This document shows, piece after piece, positions 8,157 to 17,240 of a stretch of 64,000 nt of DNA (positions within the stretch are counted from its first letter, which is position 1; every line of letters starts with the position of its first letter). The stretch is from assembly GCF_003058085.1 (NCBI RefSeq), contig NZ_QBUD01000009.1, positions 62,001 through 126,000 of the forward strand. Direction: 5' to 3'. The DNA comes from Yoonia sediminilitoris. Lineage in GTDB: Bacteria; Pseudomonadota; Alphaproteobacteria; Rhodobacterales; Rhodobacteraceae. A program made the position numbers and the translations under genes. The notes beneath the pieces were generated by a model, which had not been told where the DNA came from, did no database searches, and saw nothing but the letters and a program-made list of their open reading frames with translations.

Positions 8157-8618
8157 ATGAAGTTAAGCACGAAAGGCCGATATGCAATGGTCGCACTCGC
8201 CGACCTTGCACTTCAATCGGATGATGCGCTGGTCAACCTGACCGAGATTTCGAAGCGGCAGGACATTTCGCTGCCTTATCTTGAGCAGCTTTTTGTGAAG
8301 TTGCGCCGTGCCGGTCTGGTTGAATCTGTCCGCGGTCCGGGCGGCGGATACCGTCTTGCCCGTCCGGCGGCCGATATTCGCGTGGCCGAGATTTTGGGCG
8401 CGGTCGATGAAACCGTGTCGGCGATGCACAAAGGGGCAGGGGCATCGGGCGCGGCATCGGGGTCGCGCGCGCAATCCATGACCAACCGTTTGTGGGAAGG
8501 ACTATCGGCGCACGTCTATGTATTTTTGCATCAGGCCCGCCTGTCGGATGTTGTCGGGAATGAACTGGCCCCCTGTCCCGCGGTGCCTGCATTGTTCGAG
8601 GTTGTCGATGATGTGTGA
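8157..8618 (+). CDS. iscR: Rrf2-family regulator IscR, atypical (cluster cysteines missing)
   Basis: A 153-aa winged-helix regulator, first gene of the suf operon. The DNA-binding part is well conserved: MKLSTKGRYAMVALADLAL, the recognition helix region ISLPYLEQLFVKLRRAGLV, and the wing GPGGGYRLARP. E. coli IscR binds its cluster through three Cys near residues 92-104. Here that loop (SAMHKGAGASGAASGSRAQS) has none, and the only Cys in the protein is Cys140 near the end. The IscR of Rhodobacter sphaeroides is also known to lack the usual ligands. The start at 8157 fits the family N-terminus and follows a GAGGGGG Shine-Dalgarno. It probably represses suf when clusters are sufficient. Confidence 0.92.
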   Translation: MKLSTKGRYAMVALADLALQSDDALVNLTEISKRQDISLPYLEQLFVKLRRAGLVESVRGPGGGYRLARPAADIRVAEILGAVDETVSAMHKGAGASGAASGSRAQSMTNRLWEGLSAHVYVFLHQARLSDVVGNELAPCPAVPALFEVVDDV

Positions 8619-8624
8619 TCTGAC

Positions 8625-9659
8625 ATGAAACGCGTCTATCTAGATCATAATGCGACAACGCCCCTGCGCAGCGAGGCGCGCGCGGCGATGATCGCGGCAA
8701 TGGATGTTGTGGGAAATCCATCGTCCGTGCATGCGGAAGGGCGAGCCGCCAAGGCGATCGTCGAAAAAGCGCGTGGTCAGATTGCCGAGTCTGTTGGCGC
8801 GTCGGGCGCGGATATCGTGTTTACGTCAGGCGCCACCGAAGCGGCGGCATTGGCTCTGGCGGGGCGCAATTTACAGGCCGGTCCGATGGAGCATGACGCG
8901 GTTCACGCGTGGATTGACCCGTGTCTGCCGGTTGTGGACGGGCTTGTGCAGGTGGCTGATCCTGCCCACTCGGCAATGCAGTTGGCCAATTCTGAAACAG
9001 GGATTTTGCAGTCGCTGCCGCAAGGTCTGGCTGTCTCTGACATTACCCAGGCTTTTGGAAAGGTGCCTTTTTCCTACGCTTGGTCAGGGGTGGAAATGGT
9101 GTTTCTGTCGGCGCACAAATTTGGCGGCCCGAAGGGCGTTGGTGCGCTTGTGGTGCCGCAAGGTGCTGAAATTGCTTCACAAATCAAGGGCGGCGGGCAG
9201 GAAATGGGCCGCCGGTCCGGTACTGAAAACGTGATCGCCATTGCCGGTATGGGGGCCGCTGCTGTGGCCGCCCAAGCCGATTTGGCCGCAGAAAACTGGG
9301 ACCGGGTTGCCAAACTTAGAAATATTCTAGAAAAGGCCATTGAGGCGACAGATAATAGCACTATTTTTGTCGGGAATACCAATGAACGGTTGCCAAACAC
9401 CTCTTGTTTCGCTTCACCCGGCTGGAAGGGCGAAACGCAGGTAATGGCAATGGATTTGGCCGGATTTGCGGTTTCGGCAGGCTCTGCCTGTTCGAGCGGC
9501 AAGGTCAAGGTCAGCCGGGTCTTGCAGGCGAACGGTCTGGATGATGAGGCGGCCGCAAGTGCCATACGTGTCTCACTTGGTGTGGACACGACAGAGGATG
9601 AGGTCATGCGCTTTGTGCAGGCCTGGAGCGATAAACGCGCCCGCAGACGGGCGGCTTGA
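8625..9659 (+). CDS. Cysteine desulfurase, NifS/IscS-like (short form)
   Basis: A PLP-dependent class V aminotransferase-fold enzyme releasing sulfur from cysteine for Fe-S assembly. It starts [14 protein letters not shown]. It has the PLP-stacking His in MEHDAVHAW, Asp/Gln of [10 protein letters not shown], the Schiff-base Lys in [10 protein letters not shown], and the catalytic loop Cys in [10 protein letters not shown]. At 344 aa it is about 40-50 residues shorter than typical IscS; the usual MxxNNExG region reads [10 protein letters not shown]. It lies 6 bases after iscR and 11 bases before sufB. The operon also ends with sufS, so it encodes two desulfurases of different groups. Confidence 0.93.
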   Translation: MKRVYLDHNATTPLRSEARAAMIAAMDVVGNPSSVHAEGRAAKAIVEKARGQIAESVGASGADIVFTSGATEAAALALAGRNLQAGPMEHDAVHAWIDPCLPVVDGLVQVADPAHSAMQLANSETGILQSLPQGLAVSDITQAFGKVPFSYAWSGVEMVFLSAHKFGGPKGVGALVVPQGAEIASQIKGGGQEMGRRSGTENVIAIAGMGAAAVAAQADLAAENWDRVAKLRNILEKAIEATDNSTIFVGNTNERLPNTSCFASPGWKGETQVMAMDLAGFAVSAGSACSSGKVKVSRVLQANGLDDEAAASAIRVSLGVDTTEDEVMRFVQAWSDKRARRRAA

Positions 9660-9670
9660 GAGGGAATAAA

Positions 9671-11194
9671 ATGGCTGCTTTTGATGAAATAGAAGTCAAA
9701 GACGGTGTAGATCAGGAGACGGTTGACGCTGTGTCCGCCTTGTCAGGCACCTATAAACACGGCTGGAACACCGAGATCGAAATGGATTACGCCCCCAAGG
9801 GCGTGAATACAGATATCGTTCGCTTGATTTCGTCCAAGAACGAAGAACCCGAATGGATGACCGATTGGCGCCTGTCCGCTTTCGAGCGTTGGGGCCAGAT
9901 GGAAGAACCCACATGGGCGATGGTCGATTATCCCAAGATCGACTTTCAGGACATCTATTACTACGCCCGCCCCAAAAGCATGGAGGTCAAACCAAAGTCG
10001 TTGGACGAGGTTGACCCAAAGCTGCTGGCAACCTACGCTAAACTGGGCATTCCATTGAAAGAACAGGCTATTTTGGCTGGTGTTGAGGGTGCAGAAGACG
10101 CCCCCGCCGAAGGCCGCAAAGTCGCAGTTGATGCCGTATTTGACAGTGTGTCCGTTGGCACGACGTTTCAGGCTGAACTCAAAAAAGCCGGCGTGATCTT
10201 CTGTTCGATCTCGGAAGCGATCCGCGACCATCCAGAGTTGGTCAAGAAATATCTGGGAACGGTTGTGCCTGCCTCTGACAATTTTTATGCGACGCTGAAC
10301 AGCGCCGTCTTTTCGGACGGGTCGTTTGTTTATGTGCCGCCCGGCGTGCGCTGCCCGATGGAACTGTCCACATATTTCCGCATCAATGCGGAAAACACCG
10401 GCCAGTTTGAACGGACATTGATCATTGCCGACAAAGGGTCCTACGTCTCCTATCTTGAAGGCTGCACTGCACCCCAGCGTGATGTCGCCCAGCTGCACGC
10501 CGCAGTGGTCGAAATCATCGTCGAAGAAGATGCAGAAGTGAAATACTCCACCGTGCAGAACTGGTATCCCGGTGACGAAAACGGCGTCGGCGGTATCTAC
10601 AACTTTGTGACAAAGCGTGCCGATTGCCGCGGCGACCGGTCCAAGGTGATGTGGACGCAAGTGGAAACCGGCTCTGCCGTGACGTGGAAGTACCCAAGCT
10701 GCATCCTGCGTGGCGACGATTCACAAGGTGAATTCTATTCCATCGCAATTGCCAACAACATGCAGCAGGCCGACACGGGCACAAAGATGGTGCATCTGGG
10801 CAAGAATACAAAGTCGCGGATCGTCTCCAAGGGGATCAGTGCTGGCAAGGCGCAGAACACATACCGTGGTTTGGTGTCGATGCATCCCAAAGCCAAGGAA
10901 AGCCGCAACTACACCCAATGCGACAGCCTGTTGATCGGCGACAAATGCGGGGCACACACGGTGCCTTATATTGAGGTCAAGAACAACAGCAGCCGCGTCG
11001 AACATGAGGCGACGACATCCAAGGTGGATGATGACCAACTGTTCTATTGCCGCTCGCGCGGCATGGACGAGGAAGAAGCGGTCGCGCTGGTTGTGAATGG
11101 GTTCTGCAAGGAAGTGCTTCAGGCATTGCCGATGGAATTTGCAATGGAAGCGCAAGCTCTTGTCGCGATTTCACTTGAAGGGTCCGTGGGTTAA
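9671..11194 (+). CDS. sufB: Fe-S cluster assembly protein SufB
   Basis: A 507-aa scaffold subunit of the SufBC2D complex, a right-handed beta-helix protein on which the cluster is assembled in the cytosol. Typical segments are visible: [36 protein letters not shown] and a conserved Cys in [19 protein letters not shown]. Length is normal for the family. The start is [12 protein letters not shown] at 9671 after an AGAGGGAATAAA leader. It overlaps nothing and follows the desulfurase by 11 bases. Confidence 0.98.
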   Translation: MAAFDEIEVKDGVDQETVDAVSALSGTYKHGWNTEIEMDYAPKGVNTDIVRLISSKNEEPEWMTDWRLSAFERWGQMEEPTWAMVDYPKIDFQDIYYYARPKSMEVKPKSLDEVDPKLLATYAKLGIPLKEQAILAGVEGAEDAPAEGRKVAVDAVFDSVSVGTTFQAELKKAGVIFCSISEAIRDHPELVKKYLGTVVPASDNFYATLNSAVFSDGSFVYVPPGVRCPMELSTYFRINAENTGQFERTLIIADKGSYVSYLEGCTAPQRDVAQLHAAVVEIIVEEDAEVKYSTVQNWYPGDENGVGGIYNFVTKRADCRGDRSKVMWTQVETGSAVTWKYPSCILRGDDSQGEFYSIAIANNMQQADTGTKMVHLGKNTKSRIVSKGISAGKAQNTYRGLVSMHPKAKESRNYTQCDSLLIGDKCGAHTVPYIEVKNNSSRVEHEATTSKVDDDQLFYCRSRGMDEEEAVALVVNGFCKEVLQALPMEFAMEAQALVAISLEGSVG

Positions 11195-11426
11195 TCCGCC
11201 TGCGTGTCTTGGAAGGCAACGATGAACCGATTTGGTGACACTATGAAGCGCGTTCAGCGTATGGGTCCGTGCAGTGGCAACGCTGCGCGCCAGCCCACGC
11301 GCCGTGCTCGTGCGCAAACGGCCTTTATTTCGCACGAACGTCGTTCTCTTGTCACAAGGCAGTCGTGTTCTTGCCCCAGTTTGATGCGACTCCAGTCGCA
11401 CGATCAGAATGGCGGAGCAGAACGCG

Positions 11427-11957
11427 ATGGCGAATTTAGATCTCAACGATTTCAAGATGCGGGTGAAGCGTATTCAGGACCCGCGCAACAACGCCTATTT
11501 CGATCAGGAGCTTGGGATGCATGTGCCCAAGCACACCACGCCTGCCGAAATTCAGAAAGCCGTAAAGTCACAGCGCTTTTCGGTGATGCGTCTGGTTGTG
11601 TCGTTAATGGTCGGGGTGGCCGCCGTTATGGCCGCGCAGGCTATTCGCCTACGCTATCTCGAAATGACCGACGCGGGCATTGGCTCTCTGTTCACCGATC
11701 TGCTGCTGACCACCTTTTTCGTTTTATTGGTGTCCGCACTGATACGCCATCGCAGACCGATGTTGCGCCTGTGCCAGATCGGCGGCGTTGCGGCGATGTT
11801 TGTGGCCGGGCACAATCTGATGTGGTTTTATCCGGACCAGTTGGCAGTCATCTATACGCCGGAACATGTGGCAAGCGTGCAGGCCGAAACCGAACCCATG
11901 ACGATCGTACTGCCCGCGTTCACTGCACAACCACAAACGGATTTGCTGGACACCTAA
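11427..11957 (+). CDS. Hypothetical three-segment membrane protein between sufB and sufC
   Basis: Unrecognised 176-aa protein. After a charged, soluble N-terminus (FKMRVKRIQDPRNNAYFDQ) there are three hydrophobic segments: MRLVVSLMVGVAAVMAA, LFTDLLLTTFFVLLVSAL, and GGVAAMFVAGHNLMWF. The C-terminal tail is probably periplasmic. The start is put at 11427 because GGAG lies 9 bases upstream; an ATG at 11409 is also possible. It sits in the suf operon on the same strand, 232 bases after sufB and 158 before sufC, so a link to Fe-S assembly is possible but unproven. The 11195-11426 leader holds a short inverted repeat (TGCGACT/AGTCGCA near 11388-11403) and nothing else supportable. Confidence 0.7.
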   Translation: MANLDLNDFKMRVKRIQDPRNNAYFDQELGMHVPKHTTPAEIQKAVKSQRFSVMRLVVSLMVGVAAVMAAQAIRLRYLEMTDAGIGSLFTDLLLTTFFVLLVSALIRHRRPMLRLCQIGGVAAMFVAGHNLMWFYPDQLAVIYTPEHVASVQAETEPMTIVLPAFTAQPQTDLLDT

Positions 11958-12068
11958 GCCCGCACATTCCGTCGCTTCTTGCGGCCATAAAAATCAAAAG
12001 AACCCATGTATCGGTAGCCTGCTCTTTCAAAAGAGGCGGGCGATTGTCTGTATCTGAAACTGAAAAAC

Positions 12069-12096
12069 CAAGACACGCGCTTTTTGCCGTGTCTTG
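12069..12096 (+). promoter_or_regulatory. Strong stem-loop just upstream of sufC
   Basis: CAAGACACG pairs perfectly with CGTGTCTTG (9 bp) around a 10-base loop that contains TTTTT. It ends 19 bases before the sufC ATG. It is not a typical terminator, because the T-run is in the loop. It may be an mRNA processing or stabilising element separating sufB from sufCDS expression. Confidence 0.5.
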
Positions 12097-12115
12097 AACC
12101 TTGTGAGGACGAAAT

Positions 12116-12871
12116 ATGTTGGAAATCAAAGGCCTGAAGGTCAAACTGGAAGAAGAAGATAAGCAGATCCTCAAGGGTGTCGATCTGTCGATTGATGCGG
12201 GTTCCGTTCATGCGATCATGGGACCCAACGGCTCGGGCAAATCAACCTTGTCATATGTTCTGTCCGGCAAGGACGGTTATGAAGTCACCGGCGGGTCGGC
12301 GTCGCTGGACGGTCATGATCTGCTTGATCTTGATCCGGAAGAGCGCGCCGCGATCGGCCTTTTCCTTGCGTTTCAGTACCCGGTCGAAATTCCCGGCGTT
12401 GGCAATATGACATTTCTGCGTACCGCGGTGAACGCACAACGCAAGGCGCGCGGGCAAGAAGAAATCAGCGCCGGTGATTTCCTCAAGGAAGTGCGCGCGC
12501 GGGCCAAGAGCCTGAAAATCGATGCGGATATGCTCAAGCGCCCAGTCAACGTGGGCTTTTCCGGCGGCGAGAAAAAACGCAATGAAATCCTGCAAATGGC
12601 AATGCTTGAGCCCAAGATGTGTGTGCTGGATGAAACCGATTCCGGGCTGGATGTTGATGCGATGAAACTTGTCGCTGAAGGCGTGAATGCGCTGCGCTCC
12701 GAAGGCCGCTCGTTCCTTGTGATCACGCACTATCAGCGTCTTTTGGACCACATCAAGCCGGACGTCGTGCACATCATGGCCGATGGTCGCATCGTGAAAA
12801 CAGGCGGCCCCGAACTCGCACTTGAGGTCGAAAACAACGGCTACGCCGATATCCTGGCAGAGGTGGTCTGA
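12116..12871 (+). CDS. sufC: Fe-S assembly ATPase SufC
   Basis: A 251-aa ABC-type soluble ATPase of the SufBC2D complex; ATP hydrolysis drives rearrangement of the SufB-SufD heterodimer during cluster building. Walker A is GPNGSGKST, the signature is NVGFSGGEKKRNEI, Walker B reads CVLDETDSGLDVD and the H-loop is VITHYQRLLD. The ATG follows GTGAGGACGAAAT. The next gene, sufD, starts one base after the sufC stop (12871), so the two are translationally coupled. Confidence 0.98.
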   Translation: MLEIKGLKVKLEEEDKQILKGVDLSIDAGSVHAIMGPNGSGKSTLSYVLSGKDGYEVTGGSASLDGHDLLDLDPEERAAIGLFLAFQYPVEIPGVGNMTFLRTAVNAQRKARGQEEISAGDFLKEVRARAKSLKIDADMLKRPVNVGFSGGEKKRNEILQMAMLEPKMCVLDETDSGLDVDAMKLVAEGVNALRSEGRSFLVITHYQRLLDHIKPDVVHIMADGRIVKTGGPELALEVENNGYADILAEVV

Positions 12872-12872
12872 G

Positions 12873-14162
12873 ATGGCGCTTGCAAAGCTCAAAGCGGACA
12901 CGACGGAGGCGCGGCTTGAGGGCGTGACATTGCCCGGAGCTGCGGCATGGTCAAATGCGGCGCGCGCCGATGCGTTGGCGCGTGTGCGCCAAATGGGGTT
13001 GCCCACGCGACGTGATGAATATTGGAAATACACGGACCCGACATCGCTGACGGTACCAACGGCACCCGAGGCGGCGCTTTTCGACAATGACGAAGGGCCG
13101 CTGTTTGATGCCGTGGACCGGATTCGCATCGTGTTTGTCGATGGCGTGTTTGATCCGGATGCATCCGATGATTTGTCGGGTGAAGGTCTGGAAATCAGCC
13201 GTCTGGCCGATGCGATGGCAACCGATATTCATTGGGCCAAGGATCTTTACGGTGTGCTGGAAGCCCGCGGTCAGAATCCCGTGGATCGCGCACTTGCCGC
13301 CTTGAATACCGCAACAGCCACAGATGGTGTTGTGATCCGGGTGACTGGCAAGGCCAGCAAGCCGGTGAATTTGATCTATCTACACCGCGATGTGGCGTCG
13401 GACGCTGTTTTGCATAATGTGATCAAGGTGGAAGCGGGGGCCGAAATGACCTTGCTGGAAACCGGCCCCGCCGCGGCGCGGTTTTCCAAATTGCTTGAGG
13501 TTGACGTGGCCGATGGTGGTCGGTTCCACCATGTCCGCGCGCAAGGTCGCGACCACGAACGCCGCGCCGTTACACATGGCTTTGCGCGCATTGGCGAGGA
13601 AAGCACATTCAAGTCCTTTACCCTGACATTCAATGGCGTGCTGACCCGCAACGAATGCGTGCTCGAGATCGTGGGCGACAATGCGACCGCCCATGTGGCC
13701 GGTGTCTGCGTTGGCGACGGTACGGATTTTCACCACGACGACACGGTGTTCATTACCCATGATGCGGTGAATTGCGAAAGCCGTCAGGTGTTCAAGAAAG
13801 TCCTGCGCAACGGGGCAACGGGCGTGTTTCAGGGCAAGATTCTTGTGAAAGAGGGCGCCCAGAAAACCGATGGCTACCAGATCAGCCAGTCGTTGCTGCT
13901 GGATGATGACAGCCAGTTCCTTGCCAAGCCGGAGTTGGAAATCTACGCCGACGATGTGGCCTGTTCGCATGGCTCGACCTCGGGTGCGATTGACGAAGAT
14001 GCGTTGTTTTACCTCCGCTCGCGCGGGGTGCCCGAAAAGGCAGCGACCAGTCTTTTGACGTTGGCGTTTCTGGCAGAGGCACTGGAAGAGATCGAAGACG
14101 AAGGGTTGGCAGAGGAATTGCGCGACCGGCTGGAAAGCTGGTTGCAGCGTCACAGTAGCTGA
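12873..14162 (+). CDS. sufD: Fe-S cluster assembly protein SufD
   Basis: A 429-aa partner of SufB in the SufBC2D scaffold. It has the typical N-terminal helical segment with RRDEYWKYTDP, the beta-helix core (NECVLEIVGDNATAHVAGVC), and the conserved C-terminal motif GKILVKEGAQKTDGYQ followed by CSHGSTSGAIDEDALFYLRSRG, where the His is needed for cluster formation in relatives. The start at 12873 almost abuts the sufC stop. Three bases separate its stop from the first YIP1 gene. Confidence 0.97.
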   Translation: MALAKLKADTTEARLEGVTLPGAAAWSNAARADALARVRQMGLPTRRDEYWKYTDPTSLTVPTAPEAALFDNDEGPLFDAVDRIRIVFVDGVFDPDASDDLSGEGLEISRLADAMATDIHWAKDLYGVLEARGQNPVDRALAALNTATATDGVVIRVTGKASKPVNLIYLHRDVASDAVLHNVIKVEAGAEMTLLETGPAAARFSKLLEVDVADGGRFHHVRAQGRDHERRAVTHGFARIGEESTFKSFTLTFNGVLTRNECVLEIVGDNATAHVAGVCVGDGTDFHHDDTVFITHDAVNCESRQVFKKVLRNGATGVFQGKILVKEGAQKTDGYQISQSLLLDDDSQFLAKPELEIYADDVACSHGSTSGAIDEDALFYLRSRGVPEKAATSLLTLAFLAEALEEIEDEGLAEELRDRLESWLQRHSS

Positions 14163-14165
14163 GCC

Positions 14166-14669
14166 ATGCCAGTCACCAATGATATGGTCCGCACGTGGCG
14201 TGCGCCGCGCGCGGTGATGCGTGACCTTCTGGCCCATGGGCGCCGCGAAGATCGGGCGATTGCTTATCTGATGATCGGTTGTTTCCTGATCTTCGTGGCC
14301 CAATGGCCGCGCCTGTCGCGCATTTCAGGCGGATATGAACCGTCGCCGTGGCCGGATGATGTGAATTTTGAAGGTATGATGACCTATACCTTCTATTCAC
14401 TGGTGATCATGTTGCCGCTTGTCATGTATGCCATAGCCGCGCTGTCGCATCTGGTCGCCCGCCTGTTCGGTGGCAAGGGCGGTTTCTATGGGGCCCGTTT
14501 GGCGCTGTTCTGGTCACTTCTGACGACCGCACCCTTGTTCTTGTTGCATGGGCTTGTTCGTGGTTTTATCGGGGCCGGACTGCAGGCGAATATTGTGGGC
14601 GGCATCCTGCTATTGGTCTTTGGCTGGATCTGGTTGCAATGCCTGCGCGAGGCGGAAGGCCCACAATGA
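14166..14669 (+). CDS. YIP1-family membrane protein (first copy), in suf operon
   Basis: A 167-aa integral membrane protein of the Yip1 domain type. Hydrophobic segments include AYLMIGCFLIFVAQWP, FYSLVIMLPLVMYAIAAL, LALFWSLLTTAPLFLLHGL and IVGGILLLVFGWIWL. The N-terminus is basic and cytoplasmic (RTWRAPRAVMRDLLAHGRRED). It starts 3 bases after sufD and shares an ATGA overlap with the next YIP1 gene, so it is translated with sufD and sufS. YIP1-family function in bacteria is not known; its place inside suf suggests a membrane link for the assembly machine, which is inference. Confidence 0.85.
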   Translation: MPVTNDMVRTWRAPRAVMRDLLAHGRREDRAIAYLMIGCFLIFVAQWPRLSRISGGYEPSPWPDDVNFEGMMTYTFYSLVIMLPLVMYAIAALSHLVARLFGGKGGFYGARLALFWSLLTTAPLFLLHGLVRGFIGAGLQANIVGGILLLVFGWIWLQCLREAEGPQ

Positions 14670-15265
14670 CTGTGACACCTGAAAGTTTCTTTCGCGCGAT
14701 CTGGATGACCGTGCTTGAACCCGCCGAAATGGCGCGGCAAGCAAAAGGAATGCGGATCGGGGCAGAGCCGCTTTGGACGGCGCTTGTGCTGTTGGCCATT
14801 CTGAATGCGCTGTTGATCGTGGGCGATCAGTATCTGTCGCCCGTTCCTGCGGAAATGCAGGCGTTTTCATTGGGTTTTTCCCCTTTTGGCTGGGCCGCAT
14901 TGGCCGTTGCCTATTTGATCGGCAGCACACTGGCGATCTGGAAAGCCGGAACATTCCTGTACGGCAGCGGCAATTTGGAAGAAACGCTGACCCTGTTTGT
15001 GTGGTTCAACACCATGCGGCTGGTGCTTTTGATTATTCAGATGGTGCTACTGTTTCTCAGCCCGGCACTGTCGGGGATCTTTGCCTTGGTGTCCGCAATC
15101 GCCGTTTTCCGGGCTTTCCTGCATTTCGTTGATGTATTGCATGATTTCGGCAGCCTGCTGAAGGCGTTCGGCTGCATCATCCTGTCTTCCCTGGCGGTCG
15201 GAGCGGCATTGTTGATCCTGTTGACGATCATCGGGGTCCCTGCATTAACCGGAGTGAGCGTATGA
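14666..15265 (+). CDS. YIP1-family membrane protein (second copy), in suf operon
   Basis: A 199-aa membrane protein with the YIP1 N-terminal signature (FFRAIWMTVLEPAEMARQAKG) and about five hydrophobic segments, among them ALVLLAILNALLIVGD, GWAALAVAYLIGSTLAIW, LVLLIIQMVLLFLS and SLAVGAALLILLTIIG. Its ATG overlaps the TGA of the first YIP1 gene, and its own stop overlaps the sufS ATG, again as ATGA. The two copies share a fold type but little sequence, so this is an old duplication. The start at 14666 is fixed by the overlap and the family N-terminus. Confidence 0.87.
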   Translation: MTVTPESFFRAIWMTVLEPAEMARQAKGMRIGAEPLWTALVLLAILNALLIVGDQYLSPVPAEMQAFSLGFSPFGWAALAVAYLIGSTLAIWKAGTFLYGSGNLEETLTLFVWFNTMRLVLLIIQMVLLFLSPALSGIFALVSAIAVFRAFLHFVDVLHDFGSLLKAFGCIILSSLAVGAALLILLTIIGVPALTGVSV

Positions 15266-16485
15266 CCTACGACGTTTCAAAAATCCGTGCGGATTTTCCA
15301 ATTCTATCGCGTGAAGTGAACGGCAAACCATTGGTTTATCTCGACAACGGGGCCTCAGCGCAGAAGCCACAGGTCGTGATTGATGCGGTCACGCGCGGCT
15401 ATGCCGAGGAATATTCCAACGTCCATCGTGGCCTGCACTACCTGAGCAATCTTTCGACCGAGCGCTATGAAGGCGTGCGCGGCATCATAGCCCGCTTTTT
15501 GAATGCGGGCTCAGAGAATGAGATTATCATTAATTCCGGCACGACCGAGGGGATCAATATGGTCGCCTACGGCTGGGCCATGCCACATATGGAAGCCGGT
15601 GATGAGATTGTCCTTTCGATCATGGAGCATCACGCCAATATCGTCCCCTGGCATTTCCTGCGCGAACGGCAGGGGGTGAAAATCAAGTGGGTTGACGTGG
15701 ATGCCAACGGTGATCTGGACCCTGACAAGGTGATTGCCGCAATTGGCCCGCGCACAAAACTGGTCGCCGTAACCCATATGTCCAACGTGCTGGGCACGGT
15801 TGTTGACGTCAAGGCCATCACGGCAGGCGCGCATGCCAAGGGCGTGCCGGTGCTGGTTGATGGATCGCAGGCCGTTGTGCATATGCCAGTGGATGTGCGC
15901 GACATCGGTTGCGATTTCTATGCCATCACGGGGCACAAGCTATATGGCCCGTCAGGCTCTGGTGCGATTTATGTGACCAAAGAACGCATGGCGCAAATGC
16001 GTCCCTTTATGGGGGGCGGTGACATGATCCGCGACGTGACCCGGGATGACGTGACATGGAATGATCCGCCGATGAAGTTTGAAGCGGGCACACCGGGGAT
16101 CGTGCAAACCATCGGGCTTGGCGTTGCATTGGATTATATGATGGGTATCGGGTTGGACCGGATCGCAGCACATGAGCGCATCTTGCGTGATTATGCCACC
16201 GCGCGACTGGGTGGTTTGAACTGGATCAACATCCAGGGTCAATCCGCCACCAAGGGTGCCATCTTCTCTTTCACGCTTGAGGGGGCGGCCCACGCGCATG
16301 ATATCTCGACCGTGCTTGACAAAAAAGGTGTTGCGGTGCGCGCTGGCACCCATTGCGCGATGCCCTTGATGGAACATATGGGCGTGGGTGCGACCTGCCG
16401 CGCATCGTTCGGGATGTATAACACCACCGATGAGGTTGATGTTCTGATTGATGCGCTTGAACTCTGTCACGAGTTGTTCGGGTAG
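15262..16485 (+). CDS. sufS: SufS-type cysteine desulfurase
   Basis: A 407-aa PLP enzyme that moves sulfur from cysteine to the SUF machine, normally via SufE or SufU. It has the group II signature: start YLDNGASAQKP, PLP Lys in ITGHKLYGPSG, and catalytic Cys in RAGTHCAMPLMEHM. Length fits SufS. It is the last gene of this operon; the sufT, sufA/erpA and sufE genes that often follow in related genomes are not present in the window. An opposite-strand gene starts 100 bases on, so the operon ends here or its tail has been displaced. Confidence 0.97.
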   Translation: MTYDVSKIRADFPILSREVNGKPLVYLDNGASAQKPQVVIDAVTRGYAEEYSNVHRGLHYLSNLSTERYEGVRGIIARFLNAGSENEIIINSGTTEGINMVAYGWAMPHMEAGDEIVLSIMEHHANIVPWHFLRERQGVKIKWVDVDANGDLDPDKVIAAIGPRTKLVAVTHMSNVLGTVVDVKAITAGAHAKGVPVLVDGSQAVVHMPVDVRDIGCDFYAITGHKLYGPSGSGAIYVTKERMAQMRPFMGGGDMIRDVTRDDVTWNDPPMKFEAGTPGIVQTIGLGVALDYMMGIGLDRIAAHERILRDYATARLGGLNWINIQGQSATKGAIFSFTLEGAAHAHDISTVLDKKGVAVRAGTHCAMPLMEHMGVGATCRASFGMYNTTDEVDVLIDALELCHELFG

Positions 16486-16589
16486 ATGAGCGTGGTTCCT
16501 CAGCGACTGCTTCGAGCCCAACCTGCGAAACTGTTGCGTCGCGGCGAATGTCGGGTTCAGCATTGGTGCGCGGGGAATGCGCGGAACAG

Positions 16590-17222
16590 TCAAGTCGTCT
16601 TTTGGTGTCTTGAAATCGCGTCAATCACAGTTGTCCGGTCCTGAACGGCTCCCGTTTGTAGGTACTCCATCGCTTTGAGCGCCGCCTTATGGGCCTCAAG
16701 AGATGAACCCCCAACACAGTCCTCAATGACGCGACAGAAGTAGTCGGATTGGTGGCCATCCACGAATGTATAGTGGACGCAAACATCGGTTAGCCCGCCG
16801 CACAGCAGAAGCGTGTCAACTTTCAGCCCCCGCAGCAGGATTTCCAAATCCGTCCCGAAAAACGCTGAGTAGCGCCGCTTCGGGATGATGTAGTCGCCGC
16901 TTTGGAATCCCATTTCCTCTTTGGCGACGTCTGTGCGCGGGTCACCTTCAAGACAGTGAACGTCCTCATCCCCGTCCAGTTCGCGGCCAAAATCAATGAG
17001 GTCGGAACGATGTATTTCCTGGATGAAGATGACCGGCACATCGTGCTCATGCGAGGCATCGACAAGGTCGCGCGCAGCGATCATCCGATCCTTGTAGCCA
17101 GGCATGTTCTCGATAGAACGCACCTCACTGTCGTCAATGAAGGTGCTTTTCTGAATGTCGATCACGATAAGCGCGGGTCGCCCTTCGATCAGGTTTCTCG
17201 CTGTTTTGGTTCTTGTCGTCAT
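16590..17222 (-). CDS. Isochorismatase-family cysteine hydrolase
   Basis: A 210-aa soluble amidohydrolase. The catalytic triad of the family is visible: Asp in ALIVIDIQ (about residue 21), Lys in IIPKRRYSAF, and nucleophile Cys in GGLTDVCVHYT with the usual cis-peptide-like GGLTDV approach. Family members cleave C-N bonds in N-carbamoyl compounds, biuret, nicotinamide or ureidoacrylate. The gene starts 18 bases after the guanidinium-type SMR gene and is likely co-transcribed behind the riboswitch, so a substrate derived from guanidine or urea is suggested by context only. No operon partner such as a urea or guanidine carboxylase is present. Confidence 0.87.
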   Translation of the reverse strand: MTTRTKTARNLIEGRPALIVIDIQKSTFIDDSEVRSIENMPGYKDRMIAARDLVDASHEHDVPVIFIQEIHRSDLIDFGRELDGDEDVHCLEGDPRTDVAKEEMGFQSGDYIIPKRRYSAFFGTDLEILLRGLKVDTLLLCGGLTDVCVHYTFVDGHQSDYFCRVIEDCVGGSSLEAHKAALKAMEYLQTGAVQDRTTVIDAISRHQKTT

Positions 17223-17240
17223 TGTTCGAATCCTTTCGTC

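Noticed and set aside
11204..12097. A + strand 297-codon frame overlapping the membrane-protein gene
   Set aside because: It has no ribosome-binding site and no hydrophobic pattern. The alternative frame at 11427 gives three clean membrane segments.
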